NCBI GenBank assembly: GCA_002500925.1
Contig: DLTN01000123.1
Span: forward strand, 1-64,000
Source: Gemmatimonadales bacterium UBA7835
Lineage (GTDB): Bacteria; Gemmatimonadota; Gemmatimonadetes; Longimicrobiales; Gaopeijiaceae
Direction: 5' to 3'
DNA: 64,000 nucleotides
Shown here: in pieces, positions 17,893 through 28,193 of the stretch
Layout of the letters: each line of letters begins with the position of its first letter
Numbering within the stretch: the stretch's first letter is position 1
Notes under the pieces: model-generated
Seen by the model: only the letters and a program-made list of their open reading frames with translations
What the model was told of the DNA's origin: nothing
The model's database searches: none
Made by a program: the position numbers and the translations under genes

Positions 17893-17922
17893 GCTAACTT
17901 TTATTACGCTAATATTTATTAT
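17893..17922. repeat. Two tandem 15-bp near-repeats in the glnN promoter region
   Basis: GCTAACTTTTATTAC (17893-17907) is followed directly by GCTAATATTTATTAT (17908-17922), matching at 12 of 15 positions. They sit in a strikingly AT-rich stretch of otherwise GC-richer DNA between divergent glnN and the ATPase-like gene. They could be tandem regulator sites for nitrogen control or simply AT-rich promoter sequence. The repeat is seen; its function is inference. Confidence 0.45.
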
Positions 17923-17947
17923 TTCCTTATATCTAATGGTATAGAGC

Positions 17948-19426
17948 GTGCGCTTTACAGGAAGATCCCGTGAACTCGGCATTCTCCGAACCGGATTCGA
18001 TAAGCTAGAAGCTCAGTGTCATTTTGTGAGCGGACCGCCTGGAGCAGGCACCTCCACACTAGTACGCCATGCAAGCAAAGGCCGATCCGGGCTTTCATTT
18101 CGGTGTCCACCCCGCCCCGATCCACTCATCCGGCTCTCACTCCGAGACCGCATAGAACAAACGTTCCATCAGGCACCCATAAGCAGCGACCTTCAGCAAT
18201 CCGAAACGACACACGAGTCAATCACACAGTCGAGTGGCGCGACCCTAGGATGGGCTCAGTTGTTCTCGCTCCTTTTGGGACAGGCTGAGAAGAGTAAACC
18301 CTTCATCTTGACCCTGGACGACGCCCATCGGCTGACCGAAGCGAGATCACGATTTGAGGTTGCACTTGCAGATGCCTTGAGGAAGGCTCAAGGATCAGGG
18401 ATCCCATTCCACGTGGTCCTCGCAGGAAGAGCCGGATCCATGCCAAAAGTCGGCCTAGACTTGCCGATCACAGCACCCAAGACTCGGATTCACGTGGGCC
18501 CCCTCCCTCTGCGAGCTGCAGCCCCCCACCTCCCCGGCAACGAAGCGTACGAGAAAATCCGAGCTTACGGTGTCTTTGGTGGCTATCCCGGAGTCCTCAC
18601 ACACCTCGACACTAAGGTAACCGTCGGGACGAACGTCCGGCGCCTCCTGCTTCCCGATACCGGAAGCCTAGGGGACCTGCCAATGACATGGCTTGAAACA
18701 GCGATTCACACTCCCACTCGCTACATCGCCGTGCTTGAATCATTGTCACAAGGCGAAGCCGGATGGGCTCAACTATCCAAGGCGATCCCAGACCTTACGA
18801 AGGCTGGACAGATAGCCCCCTACCTAAAGAAGCTCTCAGAACTCGGATTAATCCATGCTCATCGCTCGCTCGATGCGAGGCCGCGTGGTCGTAACACAAG
18901 GTATGCCCTTTCCGACCCATTCCTTGCCTTCTGGCTCCGCTTTATTCTGCCGTGGCGCTCTTCGGAGCGAGATGAGGAGATCGTTCCTTACTACGCGTCG
19001 GAAGTCCGACCCAGAATCCGCGATCATCTCCAGCAGGTCATGGCTCCAGTATGCCGCCGACACATGGAGATAGATGCATTAGAGACATTCGGGTCCAACG
19101 CACGCGACGCTGGAGCAATCTGGAACAACGAAGCCGAGCTGCCCATAGCCGGGACGCTGGGCACCGGAGCTACATACTACGGCCTCTGCCTCTGGGACCC
19201 TCCAGCAAACAGACCCCGCAAGCCAGAGCTCACTCCCCTAGAAAAAATCGACCGGAGTATTCGAAATACCCGATACGGCTTTGGGCGCGAGCAAAGACTC
19301 AGGGTTGTGTTCACTGGGAAAAACACACCAAACTGGCTACGACGGGAGGCCGCCCGACGGAGTGACGCCCGTATCATCAATGCGTCCGACATGCTCGGGG
19401 ATAAGTCAGATCAAGGAACGTCCTAA
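17948..19426 (+). CDS. Archaeal-ATPase/DUF234-like protein with degenerate P-loop
   Basis: A 492-residue protein similar to the AAA+ 'archaeal ATPase' proteins that end in a DUF234 domain. The N-terminus has GRSRELGILRTGF, then the P-loop GPPGAGTST (29-37), in which the invariant lysine is Thr35. Walker B (FILTLDDAH) is intact. A winged-helix-like middle (EAGWAQLSKAIPDLTKAGQIAPYLKKL in pieces) precedes the DUF234-type YALSDPFLAFWLRFI region. With no lysine it may bind but not turn over ATP. The GTG at 17948 starts right at the conserved domain. It is divergent from glnN and convergent with gyrB. Function unknown; family members are often linked to defence or mobile DNA. Confidence 0.68.
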   Translation: MRFTGRSRELGILRTGFDKLEAQCHFVSGPPGAGTSTLVRHASKGRSGLSFRCPPRPDPLIRLSLRDRIEQTFHQAPISSDLQQSETTHESITQSSGATLGWAQLFSLLLGQAEKSKPFILTLDDAHRLTEARSRFEVALADALRKAQGSGIPFHVVLAGRAGSMPKVGLDLPITAPKTRIHVGPLPLRAAAPHLPGNEAYEKIRAYGVFGGYPGVLTHLDTKVTVGTNVRRLLLPDTGSLGDLPMTWLETAIHTPTRYIAVLESLSQGEAGWAQLSKAIPDLTKAGQIAPYLKKLSELGLIHAHRSLDARPRGRNTRYALSDPFLAFWLRFILPWRSSERDEEIVPYYASEVRPRIRDHLQQVMAPVCRRHMEIDALETFGSNARDAGAIWNNEAELPIAGTLGTGATYYGLCLWDPPANRPRKPELTPLEKIDRSIRNTRYGFGREQRLRVVFTGKNTPNWLRREAARRSDARIINASDMLGDKSDQGTS

Positions 19427-19476
19427 GCCCGAACTGTCACGCCTGTGTCAACTAATTCCTGAAGATACACCCGTAC

Positions 19477-21426
<1,950 letters not shown>

Positions 21427-21447
21427 TTATGCGGCGCGGCGTGGCGC

Positions 21448-21807
21448 CTATTCAGTCTCCGCCTGCACGAAGACAATGCGCTCAATCGGTGTGTCCGGCA
21501 TGTAATCGTTCACACGCCGGACAAAGTCACCCTTCATCATGTTTAATTCCATCAACCACGGACTGCTGCGAACCTCTACTATAAGAACCCCATCTTCTAC
21601 GCTACGGGCCCGGGTCACCCTGGCCACAGCATCTCCTACTAACGCGGACCACTCATCCAACACAGACATGCGGCGAACCTGATCTAACACGCCATGGTCC
21701 TCAAGAATCTTGTCTACTATCGAGCCCAGAGCTACCGGTTTTTTAGAACCTTCCTCTCCACCGAACTCGAAACGAGCGAAACCCTCGTCAGCGCTGGCTC
21801 TCATCAC
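21448..21807 (-). CDS. dciA: DciA-like protein (DUF721)
   Basis: A 119-residue protein with the DUF721 core: a helical segment VLDEWSALVGDAVARVTRARSV, then VLIVEVRSSPWLMELNMMK. In many bacteria lacking DnaC/DnaI, DciA loads the replicative helicase DnaB. The GTG start overlaps the recF stop (GTGA), with a second Met directly after it. Placement between recF and gyrB is the classical location for this family. The alternative label is simply 'DUF721 protein'. Confidence 0.85.
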   Translation of the reverse strand: MMRASADEGFARFEFGGEEGSKKPVALGSIVDKILEDHGVLDQVRRMSVLDEWSALVGDAVARVTRARSVEDGVLIVEVRSSPWLMELNMMKGDFVRRVNDYMPDTPIERIVFVQAETE

Positions 21808-22928
21808 GTCGTGATCTCCCCAGCCTCAATCTTCCAGCGTGGCAAGGCGTCGCGTCGGACCCTGACATCCGCGTCCTTGGGTGCTGTTAAGACAACCTGT
21901 CCCGTATCTTCCGCTTCCATCACCTCAAGAATCCGTTCGCTTCGCCCCGCATCGAGTTCCGCAAAAACATCATCAAGAAGAATCATGGGTCTCCGACTCC
22001 GACGCTCACGTATCGTCATCGCTTCGACCAATCGCAGAGCAAGTGCAGCCGTGCGTCGCTGACCACCTGAACCGTAGTCCCTGAAATCCAAGTCGTCACC
22101 CGTGCCACACACCTGTAAACGCAGATCGTCCCGATGCGGTCCGACCAACGTTATTCCGCGACGCGCCTCTCTGTCACGGGAACCCTCTAGTGCCTCACGG
22201 AATGACTCCCTCGACGCTGCTATGTCAGCTCCGCTCTCCAACGATACGTTCGGTCGGTAGGACATCCGCGCGCTCCGTCCGCCACTAATACGTCTATAGT
22301 AGCCGTCGAACGCACTGGATCGTGATTCGATCCAGCTTCGTCGCCAAATCATGATCTCGGCGCCGGCCTCGGTCAGGCCCGGATCCCAGGCTGAGACAAC
22401 CGACGCAGGCTGACCCGCTTTCAGGGCCGCGTTTCGGCTCACAAGATTTTTCTTGTAGCTGGACAGGGACTTGACGTAGCCTGGCTCGTTGAGCGCAAGG
22501 ACGATATCCAAGAAACGTCGCCGATCCGCAGGCCCGCCGCTGACTAAGTCGACGTCCGAAGGTGAAAAGATCACGGCCGAGAAGTGACCTAGGCCATCGG
22601 CAAGCCGATCAGAGTTAGCACCGTTGACCGACACCCTCTTTCTCTTGCCCTTCTTTTCGAAGGCAGCCGCAACACGGGTTCCATGAGGTTCGTCCGATTG
22701 TCCTTCCGTCTTTCCTACAACTCGGAAAACCTCCTCTCCGAACGCAACCATCTGAGAATCACGAGCTCCCCGAAAGGAACGCAGTGTCTCAAGATAGTAT
22801 ATGGCTTCGAGAAAATTAGACTTTCCCTGAGCATTGTCCCCGATCAGCGCCACCCCTTCACGAGGCACCTCCAAATCCTGATTTTTGAGATTTCGGAAGT
22901 GCCTTACAGAGAGCTCGCTGAGATACAC
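21804..22928 (-). CDS. recF: DNA replication and repair protein RecF
   Basis: A 374-residue SMC-like ATPase. It starts MYLSELSVRHFRNL, has Walker A GDNAQGKSNFLE (about 31-42), a signature region DYGSGGQRRTAALALRL, and Walker B MILLDDVFAELD. RecF helps load RecA at single-strand gaps together with RecO and RecR. It is coupled to dciA by a 4-nt overlap. Usually dnaN lies just upstream; here a 129-nt spacer and an enoyl-CoA hydratase gene precede it instead. Confidence 0.93.
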   Translation of the reverse strand: MYLSELSVRHFRNLKNQDLEVPREGVALIGDNAQGKSNFLEAIYYLETLRSFRGARDSQMVAFGEEVFRVVGKTEGQSDEPHGTRVAAAFEKKGKRKRVSVNGANSDRLADGLGHFSAVIFSPSDVDLVSGGPADRRRFLDIVLALNEPGYVKSLSSYKKNLVSRNAALKAGQPASVVSAWDPGLTEAGAEIMIWRRSWIESRSSAFDGYYRRISGGRSARMSYRPNVSLESGADIAASRESFREALEGSRDREARRGITLVGPHRDDLRLQVCGTGDDLDFRDYGSGGQRRTAALALRLVEAMTIRERRSRRPMILLDDVFAELDAGRSERILEVMEAEDTGQVVLTAPKDADVRVRRDALPRWKIEAGEITT

Positions 22929-23057
22929 GGTTAACTAGTCTGGAGAGTCTCAAATGCCATTCGGAAATCTAACGATTTCGTGCCCCACCGCGAACTCCAA
23001 AAAAGCGCTAAGGCTAGGGTCTTCGGGGGAAGACATCGCCCCTTGGACTTAAGGTGG

Positions 23058-23843
23058 TCACGACCCCTTAAACTCAGCTTTCCGCTTATCAAGAAACGCT
23101 TGCATCCCTTCCTTCATATCTTCGGTCGACGCGAGCAAGCCGAACGCCGACGACTCAAAGCCAAGGGCGGCTTCAGTCCCAGTATCCAAAGCCCGGTAGA
23201 TGGACTCTAGCGCGAGCCTAACGGCTACAGGTCCATTTTTTGTGATTTTTCTTGCGAGTATTTTCGCTTCGTCCATAACAGCATCTGGCTTCGCCACCAG
23301 GGACACTAGTCCTATGGCTTGAGCCCTCTCTGCCCCGATGACCTCACCAGACAATGTCAATTCGATAGCTCGCCCCAGGCCCACAAGTCTCGTCAACCTG
23401 ACAGTACCCCCGTACCCAGGGATGATGCCCAGCCCAACCTCCGGGAGACCGAAACGAGCGTTCTCGCTCGCAACACGCAGGTGACAGGCAAGGGCCAGCT
23501 CACACCCACCTCCGAGCGCATATCCTGAAATGGAAGCTATTACCGGTTTGGGAAACAATTCGATTGCTCGAAACACTTCTTGTCCTGCCCTACTCACGGC
23601 TACGCCCGACATCGAACTCATGGTCGATAACTCACCGATATCGGCCCCGGCAACAAATGCTTTCTCCCCAGCACCACTGAGTATCACAGCGCGTACAGTA
23701 TCATCGTCACCCAAGCGGGTGAATACTTCGCCAAGCTCTTGAACTACTTCACCGTTAAGGGCATTGAGCTTCTCCTGCCGGTCGATGCTAACGATTGCTA
23801 GCTCATCGTCGTGCTGGACCTTGATGTATGTCATATCGCCCAT
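23058..23843 (-). CDS. Enoyl-CoA hydratase/isomerase family protein
   Basis: A 261-residue crotonase. It shows the CoA-binding and oxyanion loop AGEKAFVAGADIGEL, the second oxyanion element GYALGGGCELALACHLRVAS, and the paired glutamates of hydratases: one in the GGGCELAL region and one in LPEVGLGIIPGYGG. It should hydrate trans-2-enoyl-CoA to 3-hydroxyacyl-CoA. The start at 23843 is placed behind GGGAG; an ATG at 23834 is also plausible. It is not next to other beta-oxidation genes; the dehydrogenase and thiolase that would complete the cycle lie about 5 kb to the right. Confidence 0.85.
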   Translation of the reverse strand: MGDMTYIKVQHDDELAIVSIDRQEKLNALNGEVVQELGEVFTRLGDDDTVRAVILSGAGEKAFVAGADIGELSTMSSMSGVAVSRAGQEVFRAIELFPKPVIASISGYALGGGCELALACHLRVASENARFGLPEVGLGIIPGYGGTVRLTRLVGLGRAIELTLSGEVIGAERAQAIGLVSLVAKPDAVMDEAKILARKITKNGPVAVRLALESIYRALDTGTEAALGFESSAFGLLASTEDMKEGMQAFLDKRKAEFKGS

Positions 23844-24023
23844 GTCTAAAGCGTCTCCCGAAAGCATGATCGAACGTCGAGGTGGGCCGAAAGATAGCTA
23901 CCTCGAACCTCATGGAAAAACATTGACGACAGCCTTACCTTGGGCCCTGCTTCGACGCCCTAAAGAGAAGCGTCAAATTCCTTACCGGCCTCTGGGCCGC
24001 CCCGAACTAGGAGTCTTGTTTCC

Positions 24024-24455
24024 ATGAGTCGCTCGCTAAATAAGGTCATGCTGATCGGCAACGTGGGGAACGACCCAGAGATCCGTGCTACGAGCTCTGG
24101 AACACGAGTTGGTAAAGTCTCTCTGGCAACTAACCGGTCCTGGACCGATCGATCAGGCGCAAAAGCCGAAAAAACTGAGTGGCACCGACTGACCTTCTTC
24201 GGTCGGCTGGTGGACATCGTCGAGCAGTACGTGAAAAAGGGAGATCGACTCTACGTTGAGGGTCGAATAGAGTACTCGCAGACCGAAGGAGACAACGGGC
24301 CAAAGTACTGGACCGACGTTGTAATAACGGAAATGGTGATGCTCGGATCCTCGGGAGTAGGAGGCAGTGATTTTGGGGGAACGAGCGGAGGCGATTTCAC
24401 CGGTGGTGGCTCAGCCACACCCGGACCCGAGCCAGACGACGACCTGCCATTCTGA
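24024..24455 (+). CDS. ssb: Single-stranded DNA-binding protein
   Basis: A 143-residue SSB with an OB fold at 1-108 (MSRSLNKVMLIGNVGNDPEIR, TEWHRLTFFGRLVDIVEQYVKKG), a glycine- and serine-rich linker, and the acidic C-terminal tip DDDLPF that recruits repair and replication proteins. It is transcribed alone, without the rpsF/rpsR neighbours usual in many bacteria. It lies convergent with the small unknown gene that follows. Confidence 0.93.
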   Translation: MSRSLNKVMLIGNVGNDPEIRATSSGTRVGKVSLATNRSWTDRSGAKAEKTEWHRLTFFGRLVDIVEQYVKKGDRLYVEGRIEYSQTEGDNGPKYWTDVVITEMVMLGSSGVGGSDFGGTSGGDFTGGGSATPGPEPDDDLPF

Positions 24456-24501
24456 ATCACCCTCAGCACGGGACCCCTTACTACTATTCGTGCCTCCCGC
24501 C

Positions 24502-24822
24502 TTACCCCTCGTCTTCCTGTCGCTTCCAGAGGCCTAGTAGGTATGCATCATAGCGCTTAGGGTGGCGCCTATAATCCTCAACCCAAACCTCGAACGGCGG
24601 GAGTGCTACACGACGGCTAAGCCACTCCGTTGCTATCCCAACCATCTCAGTGTACGAGATATCATCGGCCTTCGCTTCCTCGGTCAGGACACTGTGAGCC
24701 AGGGTGTAAATCTCATCAGGGCTCATGTACACGAGTAGATCCGCCACCTGCGCAGAACAGTAGTCATGATACTTCGCGCGCAGGATGTGAAGCGGCTCTT
24801 CCGAACCTCCTGCTCCATCCAC
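24502..24822 (-). CDS. Small protein of unknown function, domain shared with the gene at 27020-27718
   Basis: A 106-residue, mostly helical, acidic protein I do not recognise. The GTG at 24822 has GGAGG seven bases upstream. Its C-terminal two thirds align without large gaps to the C-terminus of the product at 27020-27718: both end in P-x-F-E-x-W-x-x-D-(Y/F)-x-x-x-P-x-x-Y-x-x-Y (PPFEVWVEDYRRHPKRY here), with matching helices before it. So there is a small lineage-specific domain family in this neighbourhood. No catalytic motif or membrane segment is visible. It lies tail to tail with ssb, 46 nt away. Confidence 0.6.
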   Translation of the reverse strand: MDGAGGSEEPLHILRAKYHDYCSAQVADLLVYMSPDEIYTLAHSVLTEEAKADDISYTEMVGIATEWLSRRVALPPFEVWVEDYRRHPKRYDAYLLGLWKRQEDEG

Positions 24823-24946
24823 CGCGATGCCTCCGCCGGACGTGAATAAGCCCCGCCAAGTTCACATGGCTAGCCAAGAAAGGGCTCTAGGTCTCCGTCT
24901 ACTGTTGTCGGCAAAGACTCACTAAAGCAAGCCTTTTGGAGCCTAG

Positions 24947-25153
24947 CTAGAGTGAAGGGGGCCCAACCTGAAGGTCGACTTCCGCGAGGCTGGACTCTTT
25001 TTGACGAAGGTGTCGGTATATAGAACGGCGCGTCAGCCCATACAAAATCACCCTGCTCATGAATTCCGGGTCGTCGGCTTGAAGCTCCTCCGCCTGGTCT
25101 GCGATTTCACGCGGAAGCTGGACAGACAGTTCCACGGAGCGCGTCTCCCACAT
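24947..25153 (-). CDS. Small ribbon-helix-helix-like protein
   Basis: A 68-residue protein. An N-terminal beta-strand-like segment (RSVELSVQLPREIAD) is followed by two amphipathic helices, the general pattern of CopG/Arc-type DNA-binding proteins, but I cannot assign it to a named family. The ATG at 25153 has GAGGA a few bases upstream (a TTG two codons earlier is in frame). No toxin gene is adjacent, so a toxin-antitoxin role is not supported. It would be the only candidate regulator in this sparse region. Confidence 0.5.
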   Translation of the reverse strand: MWETRSVELSVQLPREIADQAEELQADDPEFMSRVILYGLTRRSIYRHLRQKESSLAEVDLQVGPPSL

Positions 25154-25858
25154 AGACAATCCTCGCCCTCAATTGACTGTGAAAAATTACACTTCTCTGG
25201 GAATCCCTCAGCTCCGCAGAAAACAATCAGCGGAGCCGATGAGAGGCGCTAGCAACCTCAGGGGCAGGAATCCTAAAGAGGTCCGAGAGCGTGCGCAACC
25301 CCTTTTTGGATGAGATTTTACGCAATTACTGCATATGCTAAGCTGTTGCAGTGCAACGACTTAAGAATTTGCCTAAATCCAATAATCAACTGTTCCCAAA
25401 GATGATCGCAGCTTATACTCTGATGACACTAATAGCCGGAAGCTCAAGTCTTGCATTGCCTTGCGACTCCGGCATGTAGACCAAAACGAGCAGGACCCGT
25501 TGAGATTTTTTTACAAAAACTGGCCAGATAAAAACATTGCGAAGAAAGTGAGTTCGGGGGCTCATTTGCGAATCAAAAAAATCTTCGCGAGCCTCTCACG
25601 GCGCCTTTTCATCTGAGCCGACTCAAGCTAATTGGCCAAGCCCAGCCGACTGAGCACACGAACTCTGTGCAGTCTCGTTAGGACCACGATCACGGCAAAG
25701 TAAAATGGACTTTCGACGCTTACAAAGATCACGCGAGTTGCAGCGGTCGCGAACGTCGCTAGCGCCAACAGTCCTCTCCGTCCGGTAGCGACCCACCGGT
25801 CCTAATCAAAGCCCGAAATGGAATCCAGGCGACACTAGTTAGGCACAGAGAACATCAA
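25154..25858. other. About 700 bp without a convincing gene
   Basis: Neither strand has a coding frame I trust. The stretch has a 7-bp hairpin (GCTCCGC/GCGGAGC, 25211-25236), a palindromic GTTGCAGTGCAAC near 25347, and AT-rich patches around 25500-25590. I see no tRNA, tmRNA, RNase P or SRP RNA signature and no repeat array. It separates two unknown genes and may hold a small RNA or long leader, but nothing is demonstrable. Confidence 0.4.
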
Positions 25859-26752
25859 TCAGTGGATGAAGTCAGATCCCGCCATCGGTGACTGGATGCG
25901 GACGGTACTCACGCTCGGTTCTCGGATCTGAAGCCCTGCCAGAGTCTCACGTGCGCCAAAGGTGTTCATCAAAGCTTCGATCGAAGAGAAGCGTTCTGCC
26001 TCAAAGCGCGCCATCAAAGCAACCAGGCCACGTCTCATCTGTCCCAATACTAGACGGGCTTCTCCAAGACCTACTGGAACCGGGAAGCGGACGTGATAGG
26101 ATACCGCATCAGTTCGGGAAGACGGGTCCTCCCGATGGATATCCGCTTCGGTGAACGCCACGCCGAGAGCGTGCTCAAGCTGACGGTCAGCCGCCTGGAA
26201 GGCTGTCTTGAACAACAGTGAACACGTGTCGTAATCCAGATAAGCCCGTGTCAAACGTCCCCGCCCCATCACAAATCGGATCGAAGTTCCTTCATGCAGA
26301 TCAAGATCACGACAGATATCGCGGAACCCGACCCGAAGAAAGGTCGGGCGAGAGAGTGGGCCAAATCCGATACGCTCAAGGACCGTAAGTCCGAGCTTCC
26401 GGCTGTAGCTTCTAATGGCATCGTACTCCTGCTTGGAGGAAGACTCGGTAATTAAAGCCGCGACATATTCCACCGTCGGCTCGTACACCCAGTCAAGCAC
26501 TACTAACTCCGTACTCAAATCCAGCACCTTCACATTGCCGCTGCCTAGGTCAACAGCTGCTGACGTCGAGGCAAAACGCCCGTCGACGATCAGAGCAAGG
26601 CCGATATCTTCAATACGGCCACCTGAGGCGTCCGTCTCATGAAGATTCCTATACTGAACAACCGCACGTGTTAGTGGAATCTCACAAATACCCGGTACGT
26701 CACCCATGGCGTCCGGGCGAGTCTCGGCCTGAGTCATCGAATGAAGCTGCAT
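25859..26752 (-). CDS. Protein of unknown function (297 residues)
   Basis: I do not recognise the family. The ATG at 26752 has a strong GGAGGAG five bases upstream, which decides the start over the longer open frame to 26857. The product is soluble by appearance: no signal peptide and no clear membrane segment. Its middle has a charged segment (YDAIRSYSRKLGLTVLERIGFGPLSRP) and its end is helical (EARLVLGQMRRGLVALMARFEAERF). Upstream lies an AT-rich region with an inverted repeat. Codon use and GC look like the neighbours, so there is no sign of recent transfer. Confidence 0.6.
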   Translation of the reverse strand: MQLHSMTQAETRPDAMGDVPGICEIPLTRAVVQYRNLHETDASGGRIEDIGLALIVDGRFASTSAAVDLGSGNVKVLDLSTELVVLDWVYEPTVEYVAALITESSSKQEYDAIRSYSRKLGLTVLERIGFGPLSRPTFLRVGFRDICRDLDLHEGTSIRFVMGRGRLTRAYLDYDTCSLLFKTAFQAADRQLEHALGVAFTEADIHREDPSSRTDAVSYHVRFPVPVGLGEARLVLGQMRRGLVALMARFEAERFSSIEALMNTFGARETLAGLQIREPSVSTVRIQSPMAGSDFIH

Positions 26753-26859
26753 CGCGGCTCCTCCGGAGCTTGGCGAAGTGCGTTTAGCAGGGGAGAGCGC
26801 CCCTGTCACAAGGCAAGGTGCTCTAAATATCCAGTATGAATCCACCACCCTGAGCACAT

Positions 26860-26874
26860 AACTGTTTTACAGTT
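26860..26874. promoter_or_regulatory. Short inverted repeat in a divergent promoter region
   Basis: AACTG-TTTTA-CAGTT is a perfect 5-bp inverted repeat with a 5-nt spacer. It lies in the AT-rich 267-nt space between two divergent unknown genes (starts 26752 minus and 27020 plus). It could be an operator, but the half-site is short enough to be chance. Confidence 0.25.
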
Positions 26875-27019
26875 TTCAGAGAGGGGTCACCAAATAACAA
26901 TCTGTTTAAGTCCATCGCAAGGAAAAAAATTTGAATAGGATCTGATGGTTGCACCGGATTCGTTACTCAAGCATCATTCAACCGACGATCGACCGTATGT
27001 CACCGGGGTACACTGATAC

Positions 27020-27718
27020 TTGAAGGCGTATCCGAGCCAAAAGCCGCCCACCCCAGCCGAAAGAAGGCGATCGCTGGGCTTTATTCAGACTAATGAGAGC
27101 TCATGGGCCTGCTTCCTCGTAACGTTCGAGGCCACCGGCTCGACATGGCACGGCTACATAGCGTTTCGTCCCAGCCATTCAGAAAACAGTTCGGACGAAG
27201 TATGTACCACGCACATCTTCGTAGAGAGTTCAGAGGCACAGATCCACGACAAAGCCCGGGGCCTAGGACGTCCACTTTTGAATGGGCTACTAGAGTCAGC
27301 GCTGCATACCAAAAGTCTCTTGGAGAACAAGCCGACTCCGCTCCGCGGACAATTCAGGGCCCTTCTCAACACAAATTCGGCAAAGTTGGCAGGGCACTGG
27401 GCCGACAACGACATTTCGAGGGACGAGCTTGAACGTCTCCGCTCTCTATACGAGTCGTATCGGATCGATCAGGTATGTCATTTTATATCGATGGTAGATG
27501 CGGATGACTTTGCGCATGCTGTGGACCGCATACTAGAAGGAGAACGGATAGACTTCCGCGCTAAAGACCGGCTGCAGTTCGCCCGTATCGTGATCGATCA
27601 CATAGAGGAGCTTATGCCCCTGCCCGACTTCGAATCTTGGGCAAGGGACTTTCTTGCGCGCCCTGAGGCATATCGCCTTTACACGCATACGCTACATCGT
27701 GAAGGTCGATTGCCATAG
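27020..27718 (+). CDS. Protein of unknown function with domain shared with the gene at 24502-24822
   Basis: A 232-residue protein of two parts. The N-terminal part (about 18-105) has a beta-rich look (SWACFLVTFEATGSTWHGYI, then TTHIFVESSEAQI). The C-terminal part (about 140-230) is helical and matches the 106-residue product at 24502-24822, ending PDFESWARDFLARPEAYRLY. The TTG start at 27020 is weakly supported: no good ribosome binding site, and the first 15 residues look unstructured. No known domain or catalytic motif is recognised. It lies upstream of rpsU on the same strand with a 125-nt gap. Confidence 0.58.
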   Translation: MKAYPSQKPPTPAERRRSLGFIQTNESSWACFLVTFEATGSTWHGYIAFRPSHSENSSDEVCTTHIFVESSEAQIHDKARGLGRPLLNGLLESALHTKSLLENKPTPLRGQFRALLNTNSAKLAGHWADNDISRDELERLRSLYESYRIDQVCHFISMVDADDFAHAVDRILEGERIDFRAKDRLQFARIVIDHIEELMPLPDFESWARDFLARPEAYRLYTHTLHREGRLP

Positions 27719-27843
27719 CCGCTCAACCAAACGACGATCCGCGGGTCAAGAAATAACAAGGTCCAAGGCTGTTGCCCCTGTAAGCAGCCATATTTAGCTT
27801 TGGCAGCTATACTGTAAAGGTCTATCACAAGGATGTGATTGTC

Positions 27844-28038
27844 TTGGAAGTCGTCGTACAGGACAACGAGAGTCTCGACCGCGCCCTGCGCCGTTTTAAG
27901 CGGAAAGTGCAGCGGTCGGGACTTTACTCGGAACTACGCAAGAGGCGCTACTACGAAAAGCCAAGCGCCCAACGGAAACGGAAACGCGAGGCGGCAGTTC
28001 GTCGTGAACGAAGGCGCCAACGCCGCAAGCGCCCGTAA
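27844..28038 (+). CDS. rpsU: Small ribosomal subunit protein bS21
   Basis: A 64-residue, strongly basic protein: [20 protein letters not shown], then [14 protein letters not shown] and an Arg-rich tail, the bS21 pattern. It binds 16S rRNA near the Shine-Dalgarno/anti-Shine-Dalgarno helix. The TTG at 27844 gives the standard N-terminus and lies 10 nt after AAGGA; a GTG at 27835 is in frame but too close to that site. It is monocistronic and followed by a clear intrinsic terminator. Confidence 0.92.
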   Translation: MEVVVQDNESLDRALRRFKRKVQRSGLYSELRKRRYYEKPSAQRKRKREAAVRRERRRQRRKRP

Positions 28039-28065
28039 GCGTCCAAAAGCGCTAAACGTATAGGA

Positions 28066-28107
28066 AAAGGCGGCCCCCATGTGTTCTGGGAGCCGCCTTT
28101 CTCTTTT
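28066..28107 (+). terminator. Intrinsic terminator of rpsU
   Basis: A 9-bp stem AAAGGCGGC/GCCGCCTTT, extended inward by CCC/GGG around a short loop, followed by CTCTTTT. It begins 28 nt after the rpsU stop. Confidence 0.85.
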
Positions 28108-28193
28108 CAAGCCGCCGGGTAGCCCTCGAAGAATCTTCGAGTCATTGAACATGTGCGACTTGGCCTTTATACCAAGCAGAGGCCGAGTGCCCC

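Noticed and set aside
23019..23034. GTCTTC-GGGG-GAAGAC hairpin as a terminator of the enoyl-CoA hydratase gene
   Set aside because: The nearest T-run on the minus strand is about 15 nt away, and the stem is only 6 bp, so it is too weak to call.
22929..23057. Possible replication origin next to recF-dciA-gyrB
   Set aside because: I find no DnaA-box-like cluster or AT-rich unwinding element, and dnaA/dnaN are absent.
24947..25153. Antitoxin of a toxin-antitoxin pair
   Set aside because: The small protein looks like a ribbon-helix-helix protein, but no small toxin-like gene is adjacent on either side.
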